This document shows positions 9,836 to 20,298 of a stretch of 64,000 nucleotides of DNA, in pieces; the stretch's first letter is position 1, and each line of letters starts with the position of its first letter. Source of the DNA: Vesta saturnalis (Eukaryota > Arthropoda > Insecta > Coleoptera > Lampyridae). The notes under the pieces are model-generated. The model saw only the letters and a list, made by a program, of their open reading frames with translations. It did not search any database and was not told the origin of the DNA. The position numbers were made by a program, and so were the translations under genes. The stretch is from positions 367,501 to 431,500 of the forward strand of contig JARFJB010000982.1 in assembly GCA_036346205.1 (NCBI GenBank), read 5' to 3'.

Positions 9836-11267
9836 TTAATAAACTTATGACGCCGGTTAAAATTGTCACCTAAACATATGGCAACACTGCTTTGGATTTT
9901 GACGTCACAAGACCGCCTGCGAGGGGACGTACATTTCAACCCTGACAGTATTTTCAACCTTTTTGTTTGTATTTAAGAGCCCTTTTGGCGGGGAGCCCCT
10001 AAAGGATAGGCAAATGCATGCGCACGTAGGATCGTTTTTTTTACCTATTTTTAAGGGTTAATAAACGGTAGGATATTTTTTAGTATTAAAAGAAACTAAT
10101 CAAGGTAAAGATAACGTATACGTTTGATTTTAAAACTACACTATTACATTCTATAACGATAATAAACAGTTAATGGCATTGCATAATCAGCTAATTACCC
10201 TGTTGTTGTCATACAAGGTGAATGTACGGTTTAGCGACTATTTAATATGAATTGAATTTTATCAAATGAGATTGCATAATTGTTGTTATTATTAAAATCA
10301 TTATTAGGTTCCTTTTAATCCCATATCTAGATTGTGGTCCTCTTGTGGTGAAAATTCATTTGAATATATTTTAAAATGAAATTGATTTAAAATAAAATGT
10401 GTAATTAACTAATTGATTAACCTGCTTACAGCAATAGTAATTATCGAAAATTAAGGAATGTCGCTTTTATTTATTTACCTTTTTAATACGTATTATTTAC
10501 ATACAATATATTTTGGTTTTAAATATGAGTCACAATGTGTCGCAATCCTTTTGCTTTAATTATGGGTCATAATTAAATCTAGTTGTCGCTCAAGGTAGTC
10601 ACTACCAAATTAATCTCATGTACAACAAGAAACTTAATATCAATAATGTATAACAAAGTATTTTTTATAATGCCATTTTTCGCATAGTTTAATGTCCATG
10701 TAAGGATCGTATTTTAGCCTTGAGAGATCGGATTTGGTCTGGGTCAGACTAGGGGTTGGTCCAGTATCGGAGATTGTATTCTAAATTGTCTCCTGTGAAA
10801 GTTAGCTTTACAAAAACACAGACACAACCACAAGTACGAGCACGAGCACAAACATAAACACAATCACGGAACAATTACAAGCCCAAGAATCAGGACATGC
10901 ACAAACACAAGCACAGGAACAATTACAAGTACAAGCACAAGCGCAAGCACAGGTACATACAAACACACAAACACGAAAAACGAAAATTGCAAACACGAAA
11001 ACGAAAAGTCGCAAACACGAAAATTGTAAACACACAAACTCACAAACACAAAAACGAAAACGAAAATTCGCAAACACGAAAAATAACAAACACACAAACG
11101 CGCAGAGTACGAAAAAACGCAAACACGAAAAATCGTAAACACAAAAATTCTCAAACACGAAAACCGCAAACATACAAACGCACAAAAACGAAAACACACA
11201 AAACGAAAAACACGCAAAGCTGCCGAATGAATTAAGACTGGGATTTGGAGTCTATAAACAAAATGAT

Positions 11268-11710
11268 TCTCTCTGTCTCTGTCTCTGTCCCTGTCTCTGT
11301 CTCTGTCTCTCTCTGCCTCTGTCTCTGTCTCTGTCTCTGTCTCTGTCTCTGTCTCTGTCTCTGTCTCTGTCTCTGTCTCTGTCTCTGTCTCTGTCTCTGT
11401 CTCTGTCTTTGTCTCTGTCTCTGTCTCTGTCTCTGTCTCTGTCTCTGTCTCTGTCTCTGTGTCTGTGTCTGTGTCTGTCTCTGTCTCAGTCTCTGTCTCA
11501 GTCTCTGTCTCAGTCTCTGTCTCTGCCTCTGTCTCTGTCTCTGTCTCTGTCTCTGTCTCTGTTTCTGTCTCTGTCTCTGTCTCTGTCTCTGTCTCTGTCT
11601 CTGTCTCTGTCTCTGTCTCTGTCTCTGTCTCTGTCTCTGTGGCTGTCTCTGTCTCTGTCTCTGTTTCTGTCTCAGTCTCCGTCTCCGTCTCTGTCTCTGT
11701 CTCTGTCTCT
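11268..11710. repeat. CTGTCT hexanucleotide array, left
   Basis: About 440 bp of nearly pure CTCTGT repeats with a GTGTCTGTGTCTG interruption near 11457-11480 and CTCAGT variants near 11486-11515. It lies at the inner end of the left arm and is mirrored at 13436-13868. Long open frames in it (Arg-Gln, Ser-Leu, Cys-Leu and Thr-Glu repeats) are consequences of the 6-bp period. Confidence 0.95.
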
Positions 11711-11716
11711 TAATCG

Positions 11717-11843
11717 CATACGGTCGAGGTGCGTGTCTGGGTAGTTGATTAGAAGCACATACAAGTCGAAAACACATTCTTCTTGTGGCTGGGGGATCGA
11801 TTTCAAGCATCTCAACACTTGTGCCGCATACATCTTTCTTCAA
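11717..11843 (-). pseudogene. Captured fragment of Polinton protease gene
   Basis: The reverse complement matches 17000-17115 of the Polinton protease region with a few differences (for example GAGATGCTTGAAATCGATCC in both). It encodes ASNQLPRHA like the 5' part of the protease. It lacks the catalytic His and Cys region, so it cannot be an enzyme. It shows that the nested element carries Polinton coding sequence. Confidence 0.85.
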
Positions 11844-11859
11844 TTTTTATCTGCACTCT

Positions 11860-12260
11860 GTTTGAGGCTGTAGTACGTTTTTCTAATACATAAACAGAAT
11901 CTTCAATACTGTGATACGTGTAGCAGCAAAACACATTAGCTAGTTAGTTTCACCTCTATATTACTTTACATGCAAGCCTGATCTAATCATAAATAAATAC
12001 ATCTGTTAAAAAAGCTAATTAAACATAAACAATTATAGCTTTTAGACAACACAATAGGGCCTACAACTAAATACAATCGACTAGCACTGCTTTAGTACGA
12101 GGATCAAACGAAAAACGCGCATGCACGCACGCACGCACGTACACGTACGCACGCACGCACGTACACACGTACGCACGCACGCAAGCTAGCACGCTCGCAC
12201 GCACGCACGTATGCGCGCGAGCGTTCGCACGACCGTACGTACGCTCGCACGCACGCACGT
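11860..12260. other. Non-coding section shared with 61900-62340
   Basis: 11868-12050 matches 61915-62065, for example GAATCTTCAATACTGT and AGCTAGTTAGTTTCACCTC. A GCACGCACGCACGTACG-rich stretch follows (12118-12258), then a (CA)n run. The same order occurs at 62140-62470, so this is a shared flank of the MYSPVYEP gene. No gene is seen. Confidence 0.75.
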
Positions 12261-12261
12261 A

Positions 12262-12264
12262 TGT

Positions 12265-12308
<44 letters not shown>
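12262..12308. repeat. (CA)n microsatellite
   Basis: An uninterrupted AC dinucleotide run follows GCACGCACGTATG. The equivalent position in the copy at 62300-62470 also has a (CA)n tract, which is longer and interrupted. Confidence 0.95.
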
Positions 12309-12311
<3 letters not shown>

Positions 12312-12485
12312 AGAGCGCGAAAACACGCTAAAGCGAAAAACTTGTAAACTTGCAAACATGAACCAAGACGGTGGAGCACCGCTAGGAAAAAAAAACAGGT
12401 TTATTAACAAAACCGAAGGAAAGCTTAACGTTTTGAAAATATATTATTATTATTATTATTATTATAAACAACAATACATTATTAT

Positions 12486-12755
12486 TTAATAACATGCTTT
12501 ATCGGTTTTCTTCTTCTTCTTGAACCGTGAGTCGTCCTCATCATCATCATCATGATTTTGAGATTTGCCCTTCTCCCCTACCTCATAGCTCTTCTTTCTC
12601 TTCTGTGAACCATCATCTTGGATGTGAGATACACCCAGCTCAACCACCTCATCGCTTTCATCATTATCTTGAACGGTTATGTTGTAATAGTTTATTAACA
12701 AGTCAGTAAAATCTCTAATGTCCGCTGATGTTGGCTCATAAACAGGAGAATACAT
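12486..12755 (-). CDS. MYSPVYEP-family small protein, copy 1
   Basis: 89 aa from the ATG at 12753-12755. It opens MYSPVYEPTSADIRDFTDLL and continues into INYYNIT. The C-terminal half is acidic and lysine-rich (NHDDDDEDDSRFKKKKK). I do not recognise the family. The N-terminal 26 residues are nearly identical in five copies in this window, while the tail varies in length. The frame stays open upstream into codons conserved in all copies (FRSLKCN), so a longer N-terminus through a non-ATG start or splice is possible. A 3' signal AATAAA-like motif lies near 12400 on the gene strand (TTAATAAACC). Confidence 0.65.
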   Translation of the reverse strand: MYSPVYEPTSADIRDFTDLLINYYNITVQDNDESDEVVELGVSHIQDDGSQKRKKSYEVGEKGKSQNHDDDDEDDSRFKKKKKTDKACY

Positions 12756-12815
12756 TATAGTAATGCTCACTCGATGACAGTTACACTTTAAAGAGCGAAA
12801 CACACGAGAAACGAG

Positions 12816-13330
12816 AACGCAGCTAGCCTTGGGTCTTGTGCGCAAGCGTACTCGTCAACGTTCGGGTAGAATCGGACATCTTCGGGGGATGTCTGAAGTA
12901 TTGACCTAACCACACTCTAACAGAGCCCTGGGGGGCATGTTTATAAAATCTAAATGCCTCTTTTATGGTCGAGATATTTTCTCCTAAGACGCCAGAACGC
13001 AGCTAGCCTTTGATCCTATGCGCAAGCGTGCTCGTCCATGTTCGGGTAGAATCGGGCATCTTCGGGGGATGTCTGAATTATTGACCTAACCACACTCTAA
13101 CACAGCCCTGGGGGCATGTTTATAAATCTAAACGCCTCTTTTATGATAGAGCTGTTTTCTCCTAAGACGCCAGAACGCAGCTAGCCTTTGGTCTTGTGCG
13201 TAAGCGTGCTCGTCAATGTTCGGGTAGAATCGGACATCTTGGGACGTCTGAGTATTGATAACCATCTAACATAGACCCTGGATATGTTTATAATCTAACG
13301 TTTTATGGTCGAGGCATTTTCGCCTAAGAC
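12816..13330. repeat. Triplicated upstream region of MYSPVYEP gene, about 165-bp unit
   Basis: Three direct copies (starting near 12816, 12990 and 13168). Each carries ACGCAGCTAGCCTT, GTTCGGGTAGAATCGG, TGACCTAACCACACTCTAAC and CATGTTTATAAATCTAAA, then TTTTCTCCTAAGACGCC or TTTTCGCCTAAGACGC. The other MYSPVYEP loci have a single copy of this block between hairpin centre and gene. The TTTATAAA could be a TATA box. The third copy runs into the palindrome centre. Confidence 0.75.
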
Positions 13331-13366
13331 GCGTCTTAGGCGAAAATGCCTCGACCATAAAAGAGG
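13298..13366. repeat. Perfect palindrome (hairpin centre) 1
   Basis: It is centred on GACGCGTC at 13328-13335. The arms CCTAAGAC/GTCTTAGG extend outward through GAGGCATTTTCG and TTTTATGGTC in mirror. The left half leads to the MYSPVYEP gene. The right half is cut off at about 13435 where the GAGACA array begins, so the second gene is missing here. Confidence 0.9.
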
Positions 13367-13435
13367 CGTTTAGATTTATCGAGGCATTTCCCAGGGTCTA
13401 TGTTAGAGTGTGGTTAGGTCAATACTTCAGACGTC

Positions 13436-15887
13436 AGAGACAGAGACAGAGACGGAGACGGAGACTGAGACAGAGACAGAGACAGAGACAGAGACAGCCA
13501 CAGAGACAGAGACAGAGACAGAGACAGAGACAGAGACAGAGACAGAGACAGAGACAGAGACAGAGACAGAGACAGAGACAGAGACAGAGACAGAAACAGA
13601 GACAGAGACAGAGACAGAGACAGAGACAGAGGCAGAGACAGAGACTGAGACAGAGACTGAGACAGAGACTGAGACAGAGACAGACACAGACACAGACACA
13701 GAGACAGAGACAGAGACAGAGACAGAGACAGAGACAAAGACAGAGACAGAGACAGAGACAGAGACAGAGACAGAGACAGAGACAGAGACAGAGACAGAGA
13801 CAGAGACAGAGACAGAGGCAGAGAGAGAGACAGAGACAGAGACAGGGACAGAGACAGAGACAGAGAGAATCATTTTGTTTATAGACTCCAAATCCCAGTC
13901 TTAATTCATTCGGCAGCTTTGCGTGTTTTTCGTTTTGTGTGTTTTCGTTTTTGTGCGTTTGTATGTTTGCGGTTTTCGTGTTTGAGAATTTTTGTGTTTA
14001 CGATTTTTCGTGTTTGCGTTTTTTCGTACTCTGCGCGTTTGTGTGTTTGTTATTTTTCGTGTTTGCAAATTTTCGTTTTCGTTTTTTGTGTTTGTGAGTT
14101 TGTGTGTTTACGAATTTTCGTGTTTGCGACTTTTCGTTTTTCGTGTTTGCAATTTTTCGTTTTTTCGTGTTTGTGTGTTTGTATGTACCTGTGCTTGCGC
14201 TTGTGCTTGTACTTGTAATTGTTCCTGTGCTTGTGTTTGTGCATGTCCTGATTCTTGGGCTTGTAATTGTTCCCGTGATTGTGTTTATGTTTGTGCTCGT
14301 GCTCGTACTTGTGGTTGTGTCTGTGTTTTTGTAAAGCTAACTTTCACAGGAGACAATTTAGAATACAATCTCCGATACTGGACCAACCCCTAGTCTGACC
14401 CAGACCAAATCCGATCTCTCAAGGCTAAAATACGATCCTTACATGGACATTAAACTATGCGAAAAATGGCATTATAAAAAATACTTTGTTATACATTATT
14501 GATATTAAGTTTCTTGTTGTACATGAGATTAATTTGGTAGTGACTACCTTGAGCGACAACTAGATTTAATTATGACCCATAATTAAAGCAAAAAGGATTG
14601 CGACACATTGTGACTCATATTTAAAACCAAAATATATTGTATGTAAATAATACGTATTAAAAAAGGTAAATAAATAAAAGCGACATTCCTTAATTTTCGA
14701 TAATTACTATTGCTGTAAGCAGGTTAATCAATTAGTTAATTACACATTTTATTTTTAAATCAATTTCATTTTAAAATATATTCAAATGAATTTTCACCAC
14801 AAGAGGACCACAATCTAGATATGGGATTAAAAGGAACCTAATAATGATTTTAATAATAACAACAATTATGCAATCTCATTTGATAAAATTCAATTCATAT
14901 TAAATAGTCGCTAAACCGTACATTCACCTTGTATGACAACAACAGGGTAATTAGCTGATTATGCAATGCCATTAACTGTTTATTATCGTTATAGAATGTA
15001 ATAGTGTAGTTTTAAAATCAAACGTATACGTTATCTTTACCTTGATTAGTTTCTTTTAATACTAAAAAATATCCTACCGTTTATTAACCCTTAAAAATAG
15101 GTAAAAAACGATCCTACGTGCGCATGCATTTGCCTATCCTTTAGGGCTCCCGCCAAAAGGGCTCTTAAATACAAACAAAAGGTTGAAAATACTGTCAGGG
15201 TTGAAATGTACGTCCTCGCAGGCGGTCTTGTGACGTCAAAATCCAAAGCAGTGTTGCCATATGTTTAGGTGACAATTTTAACCGGCGTCATAAGTTTATT
15301 AAAAATAAGGGATGAAAATACACGTCCTATACGTAAGCGAGTAAAAATAATTAGGGATAAAAAGAAAGGTTGAAAATACGGTCCCACACGTGGGTGTATG
15401 TAAAATAATTAGGGTTGAAAATACGGTCTCACACGAGGGTATATAAAATAATTAGGGATAAAAACGGATGAAAATACGGTCTCACACGCGAGTGTGTAAA
15501 AATAAGAGTGGAAAATCCGGCCTCACACGTGGATGTACAAAAATAGGGGTGAAAAACACGTCCTATACGTAAGCCTGTAAAATAAGGGTGGAAAATACGG
15601 TCTCACACGTAAGCGTGTAAAAATAAGGGCGGAAAAACCGGTCTCACATGAGGGTATATAAAAAATAAGGGTGGAAAATCCGGTCTCACACGTTGATGTG
15701 TAAAAATAGGGGTGAAAAACACGTCCTACACGTAAGCGGATAAAATAAGGGTGGAAACCGGTCTCACACGTGGATGTGTGAAAATAAGGGTGGAAAAACC
15801 GGCCCCCCACGTGGGCATATAAAAAAGTGTAAGGGGCGGGGTTAGTAACGTAAAAAAAAGGAGTGGGGCAAGTGCCCCTGTACTACT
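13436..15887. repeat. Right arm of nested palindromic element
   Basis: Reverse complement of 9235-11710. The GAGACA array at 13436-13868 mirrors the left CTGTCT array, including its GTGTCTGTGTCTG interruption. GTTTTCGTGTTTGCG-type sequence (13915-14330), the AT-rich section and the subterminal units (15290-15830) then follow in mirror order. Many differences from the left arm are changes in length of A, T, C or G runs. Confidence 0.88.
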
Positions 15888-15893
15888 ATTCTA

Positions 15894-16484
15894 ATTGCGC
15901 ACGCTAAAGCTTTAGAAACAAAAACCGCAAAATACTCTGTTACAAGGACCGACGTAAAAGTGTTAACTATACCTGCAGGCATACAGCGAAAACCACTGGA
16001 TAATGTTTTCCTGGGTCAGTTACCTAAACGATGCATCGTAGGCTTTGTAGCAAATAAAGCCTTCAACGGTGACTACCCCTCAAATCCGTTCAATTTTCAT
16101 CACTGCAATATTAACTACATGTCGTTATATATTGGCGGACAACAAATTCCTTCGAAGGCCTTACAACCAGACTTTACAGCTAATGGTTTATATGTAAGAG
16201 CGTACCACACCTTATTCTCTGGTACAGGTTCATTTTTTGATTGAAGGTAACGATATATCGAGAAGTGATTACCCCAACGGCTGCTGTTTAATGGCCTTTG
16301 ACCTAATACCTGACTTGTCTGCAAACGCTAGTACGCACTGAATTTAGTTAGAAACGGTCCCTTCGGTTGGAAGTCGGGTTTGAAGAAGCTCTCACCGTAA
16401 CCGTTAACTGTTTGGTGTCTGCAGAATTCGATAACGTGATCGAGATCGATAAACATCGGAATGTCGTTGTGGATTTTAGCTGTT
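15894..16484 (+). pseudogene. Polinton major capsid protein, 3' part
   Basis: Continuation of the capsid gene after the nested insertion. The frame includes IPAGIQRKPLDNVFLGQLPK and KAFNGDYPSNPFNFHH, typical of the second jelly roll. A break near 16244 shifts to another frame carrying SDYPNGCCLMAFDL and, near the end, AEFDNVIEIDKHRNVVVDF. At least two further frame disruptions occur. It ends just before the DVQGFK-family gene. Confidence 0.85.
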
Positions 16485-16538
16485 AAAAGTGGTAGCTCTA
16501 ACCTGCAAGCTTCAGTGTACAACAGCAGCCGATAGAAG

Positions 16539-16992
16539 ATGTACGCATACTTGCACGTGCAAGGGTTTAGTGGTGTTAACAACGAATTCGTACCGAAAGA
16601 AATTGCCGTGGTTACAGATCATGGTCGTTTATCGTTGATATTGATAAAACCACCTCGAGGTTACTTTATATCAGGATCCATGTCACGACAGATAAAATTG
16701 ATGGAGGATAATTATCATGGGCTGAAATGGTGGTCAAGTCATGTACATTACAACAATTTCCGTGAGGGGTTGATGAGAGTGTTGCGCCCATTTAACAAAA
16801 TTCACGTTAAGGGCAGTGAAAAACAATAGTTTTGAAGGTTTCTTAACAAACCAATAGTAAACCTGGAGGAGACTGGTTGCCCGTCGATTAAACAGTTGAA
16901 AAAGGAAGCAACAGCATATAGCTGTTTAAACCATAACATCACTGAGTCTATGCGTGCCCTGGAAAATGCCTTACTACTGCAAGACTGGACGC
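16539..16992 (+). pseudogene. DVQGFK-family Polinton protein, frameshifted
   Basis: It opens MYAYLHVQGFSGVNNEFVPK and includes KPPRGYFISG, SRQIKLMEDNYHGLKWWSS and IHVKGSEK. A frame break near 16829 leads to a segment with EETGCPSIKQLKKEATAYSC. It is related to the genes in the arms of the large palindromic element (29589-30040, 36586-37038): shared elements are VQGF, FVPKE/FTPKE, KPP, HH/YHG, YVKG/HVKG. The biochemical role is unknown to me. It lies between capsid and protease in the Polinton. Confidence 0.7.
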
Positions 16993-17001
16993 ATACCAAT
17001 T

Positions 17002-17472
17002 CCATAGATGTATGCGGTACAAGTGTTGAGATGCTTGAAATCGATCCCCAGCCACAAGAAGAATGTGTTTCGGCTTGTATGTGCTTCTAATCAACTACCG
17101 AGACACGCACCTAGCCCGTGTGCAATCATCGCAAACACGGATCCTGCAAACAAACCAGGTCAGCATTGGACCGCTATCTACATTGACGAGAATGGTAACG
17201 GAGAGTATTTTGATTCCTTTGGACGAGCACCGCAAGGATATCATTTACGTTTCCTAGAGAAAAATTTCAGATGCTTCTTATACAATAAAACAATACTGCA
17301 AGACTACCATTCGGATGTGTGTGGACTTTATACGTTAATGTTTCTATATTTTAGATTACATAGTTTATCAATGATTGATTTTATAAAAAACTATTTTAGT
17401 ACATGTTTAATTGTAAATGACGAGATAATCAAATTATTGTTTAACGCCTGTAACCCAACCATTCTATTCTGA
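17002..17472 (+). pseudogene. Adenain-type cysteine protease (Ulp1/C5 fold)
   Basis: The frame from 17008 holds H53 in GQHWTAIYID, D69 in YFDSFG, Q98 six residues before C105 in SDVCGLYTL. That order (His, Asp, Gln, Cys) is the adenain/Ulp1 catalytic layout, with Asp where adenain has Glu. The enzyme matures virion proteins in adenovirus and is a core Polinton gene. The first part (ID/VCGTSVEML) lies in another frame and overlaps the 3' end of the preceding gene, so the 5' end is likely frameshifted. The C-terminus ends ACNPTILF before TGA at 17470-17472. Confidence 0.8.
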
Positions 17473-17479
17473 TAAATAA

Positions 17480-18577
17480 AGAGTTTTTTAGTACCTTACT
17501 TTTTTAATTAAGAATTGCGTGATACCTACTGTTTTTTTTTCCTTTTAATTCAGCATGTGTGTTTTTAAAAATCGTGTTATAAAATTTTATGATTTAGTGT
17601 TTTTAAAAGAAATTATGTTAACCATTCGATATTGGTAATCAATTTTTTTAGACTATTAAATTTAACAGAGTTATATAATTACACGGTAATTGGCTAAAGT
17701 AAACATGAACAGTGGTTTCTTACTACATATTATTGTGGAATTTAAAACACGTAATTATTACATTTCAACTTTTAATGTGGTTTTTTTATAGCTGTTAATG
17801 AGAGCGTTTCAATAAACAATTTTGCGTGCGTATGTGTAGAATTCTGTTCAAACCGATTTGTTAATAATTATTTTAAGAGAAAGGTAAATACGAGTTGCAG
17901 TAAGTGTGATAAAGATAATGATAATTATGGGAAATCAATAACTAGTTTTTACATCAACTATGCATAAGTAGAAAACGTAGAAAGTGTTTTAGTTTAATTA
18001 GGCAAGCAACTCAAAAGCAGTGACTATCACTCATGAAGCAGTCCCTCAAAAACGTACTTTAAGTACAGAGCTGGTGAGTGTGCTGTTAACCCTTTATTTA
18101 TTTACAAATTTTTTAATTACAGTTATAAAACACATCTAAGCTATACGTAACAAGTTTCTTTAAAAAATATTAAGGCGTACAACATTTTAACTGTCGGATG
18201 GATATGAAACATATTTCAATGAAATCAGTGCAGGTAAACTATGTTTTAATATTCGTTTTAGAAGACAATATTGTAATAACTGTTATGTAATTAATTAACT
18301 TAATAAAAAAATTTTGTTTCATAGAGAATAACCCGAATGGCAGTAATTTTTGTTATATAACTCACTGAGGATTTTTTAATTATGACATTTACAATAAAAA
18401 TAAGTGTTCTATAATTAAATTTTACTGTCATTCAAATTCCCCCACGCAAGATCAATCCTTAACACAACTGCTGTCTTACAAGAACCTCCTTATTAGAAAT
18501 ACGTTTTCTCGTATAGGTAAAAGATCATCCAATAGCATTTGACCATTTTAAAGCAATAGGATCGATAATTTTAATAA
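17480..18577. other. Gene-free part of Polinton where polymerase B would be expected
   Basis: AT-rich with no frame of note. AATAAA at 17475 may end the protease transcript. 17887-18000 (AAATACGAGTTGCAGTAA, CATAAGTAGAAAACG) matches 59017-59120 and, inverted, 52860-52960. 18478-18577 is the reverse complement of about 60030-60130. Protein-primed DNA polymerase B, usually over 1000 aa, is absent. Confidence 0.7.
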
Positions 18578-19637
18578 TAATAATAGATAAATATCGACTC
18601 CCGGAAATCCAAATTACTAAGAGATGCTTATATGAAGTACCAGCTTGGTTAATGATTAAACCAACACTTGCAATAGAATTAAGCCAATTTCTGAAACGGG
18701 ATGTCTCCAGAAGTGTATTTTTAAAACTTTACGCCGAATTAAAAGAAAAATACAAAGATCACATATTCATTCATACCGATGGATCAAAAACACCAGAGGG
18801 GTGGGAGCTTCTTTTATCTGTGAAGGTATAAACCATGCTGTATCATTGCATATGAATACAAGTGTATACACGGCAGAATTGATAGGGCTTAAGCACGCAA
18901 TCTTGTACATACTTAGTTGTACAGAAAATCAAAGGTTTATAATTTGCACGGACTCACTAAATGCTACTCAGTCTGTAAATAACGCTTATAATCAAAATGG
19001 TCTTGTACAAGAAATACAATCCCTATTGCATAATATAATGGAAACAAACAAGCAAATTGTAATTGCATGGATACCTAGTCATGTAGGAATCAGGGAAAAT
19101 GAACTAGCCGATGAGTCAGCGAAATTCATGGCTAACAGTGGAAGATCTGACGAAATAGCACTGCCTGTCGAAGAAGTAAACCGCATCCATAAAAATTTAA
19201 TCATCAAAATGTGGTTAACTAATCATAACACACCAGACCATTACAGACAAAATCCAAATGTTAAAAAATTAAAGTACATGGGCCACAAGAATAGAAGAGA
19301 GCAAGTTGTCTTCTCCAGGTTACGAATAGGTCATACAAACCTAACATCTGAGTTCATGCTAACAGGCCGAAGACCAACTATATGTGATAGATGTCAACAA
19401 GTCCTAACAGTTAAACATATTCTTATAGAGTGCAACAAATACGTATTGGAGCGTCAAACAAGTCTACTGCCACAGACGTTTGAGCAATGTTTAATTTACG
19501 AAAATATGGATAAGGTTATCAATTATTTAAAATATACAGACCTGTTTGGTAAAATTTAGATATGAATACAGAAAATAAGGGCTAATAGCCTAAGATGCTG
19601 AAGCCCATTTAGGCAAAAAAAAAAAAAAAAAAAAATA
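18578..19637 (+). mobile_element. 5'-truncated LINE (jockey/I-like) with RNase H and poly-A
   Basis: It holds only the 3' end of ORF2 followed by a poly-A tail at 19615-19637. The related sequence at 60010-60050 lacks it and runs directly across the junction (TTATTAATTATGCAATCTCC against AATAATAATA...TATCTTATTAG), giving an empty site. The target duplication is short or ambiguous (ATA). It inserted in the plus orientation into the Polinton. Confidence 0.88.
18610..19559 (+). pseudogene. LINE ORF2 C-terminus: RNase H and zinc knuckle
   Basis: A first frame carries HIFIHTDGSK, with the first RNase H aspartate. A frameshift near 18798 moves to a 252-aa frame. There the remaining catalytic acids are visible in TAELIGLKHAI, CTDSLNATQS and NELADESAK. 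The C-terminal CDRCQQVLTVKHILIEC is a C-x2-C...H...C zinc motif typical of jockey/I-clade elements. Reverse transcriptase and endonuclease domains are missing because of 5' truncation. Confidence 0.88.
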
Positions 19638-19739
19638 TCTTATTAGGGTAATTATGCAATTTCCAACATTGTATGTGTGCGTTTGCCTAACCTCCAGGGG
19701 TACTGCTCTTAATATAGCCAAAAGGACCTTAATTAGATG

Positions 19740-20298
19740 ACCAACAAAAATAACCCTAAGACCAATTCCAGGTCCAAGACCAACCCTAAGACATCCCAAG
19801 TCCAAGACCAGCTCCAGGTCCAAGACCAATCCCCCAAGACCAGCTCCAGGTTCAGCCCCAGCACCAAGACCAGCCCCTCACGTGAACAAGTACAAAAAAG
19901 GTTCTAATTAGGGTTGACTCTCGAAAAGAAACCATAGGGTAGAAAATACGCGTCCTATACGTGAGCGAGTAAAATAGGGATGAAAAAACACGTCCTACAC
20001 GTGGGTGTGTAAAAAATAATTAGGTATGAAACCATTGGGGTGGAAAATACGGTCTCACACGCGGGCGTATAAAAATAATTAGGGTTGAAAAAGGCCTCCG
20101 AAAAGAAACCATAAAAAATAAGGGTGAAAAAATGCGTCCTACACGTGAGCGAGTAAAAATAATTAGGGTTGAAAAAGGCCTCCGAAAAGAAACCATAGGG
20201 GTGGAAAATACGGTCCCCAACGTGGGTATATAAAAAAGTGAAAGTGGGAGGGGCTTTTGATGTAAAAAAAGTGGAGGGGATAGTGCCTGACTACTACT
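19740..20298. repeat. Polinton right terminal inverted repeat
   Basis: Reverse complement of the left repeat, ending CCTGACTACTACT. It contains the CCAAGACC minisatellite (19750-19880) and then the subterminal units with cores such as CACGTG. The sequence beyond 20298 does not resemble the copia LTR that flanks the left end. Confidence 0.85.

Larger units (their letters stand above)
9235..11710. repeat. Left arm of nested palindromic element
   Basis: From outside in: the terminus; about 12 subterminal units of 42-44 bp (9300-9830); AT-rich unique sequence (9840-10740); a region rich in CACAAACACGAAAA-type repeats (10800-11220); and a CTGTCT hexanucleotide array (11268-11710). The right arm mirrors it. 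Open frames here are low-complexity artefacts. Confidence 0.88.
9235..15887. mobile_element. Nested palindromic Polinton-like element (6.65 kb)
   Basis: The ends are AGTAGTACAGGGGC and GCCCCTGTACTACT, perfect inverted copies. They are flanked by ATTCTA at 9229-9234 and 15888-15893, a perfect 6-bp target duplication. Inverted arms of about 2.45 kb (9235-11710 and 13436-15887) surround a 1.7-kb centre. The outer arm has the same CACGTG-core subterminal repeats as the host Polinton. No integrase, polymerase or capsid gene is present. The centre carries a protease fragment and one MYSPVYEP gene. I read it as a non-autonomous Polinton relative moved by a Polinton integrase. Confidence 0.88.
4029..20298 (+). 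mobile_element. Polinton/Maverick (adintovirus-like) element with two nested insertions
   Basis: The ends are inverted copies starting AGTAGTAGTCAGG and ending CCTGACTACTACT. Genes on the plus strand include A32-type ATPase, retroviral-like chromodomain integrase, adenain-type protease and double-jelly-roll capsid, the defining Polinton set. Removing the nested palindromic element (9235-15887) and the LINE (18578-19637) leaves about 8.6 kb, short for a Polinton. No protein-primed DNA polymerase B is visible between the protease and the right end. Flanking hexamers CACATC and CATCAT do not match; shifted by one base, ACATCA and TCATCA match at 5 of 6. Several genes carry stops or frameshifts, so this copy is inactive. 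Confidence 0.9.

Noticed and set aside
9547..9873. Repeat-containing ORFs on both strands near the nested element end
   Set aside because: Subterminal repeat units, same period, no start context.
10960..11220. Telomeric repeat array
   Set aside because: Units vary (CACGAAAA, CGCAAA, CACAAA) with no fixed telomere unit, and the array is internal to a transposon.
10808..11235. Phe/Cys/Val-rich membrane-like ORFs in the arms of the nested element
   Set aside because: Products of CACAAACACGAAAA-type repeats read in different frames, mirrored at 13919-14334. Composition bias only.
11232..11843. 203-aa Arg-Gln repeat protein and its Ser-Leu, Cys-Leu and Thr-Glu relatives
   Set aside because: They arise from the 6-bp CTGTCT period, which is open in several frames on both strands. 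Only the protease-like end at 11717-11843 is real homology.
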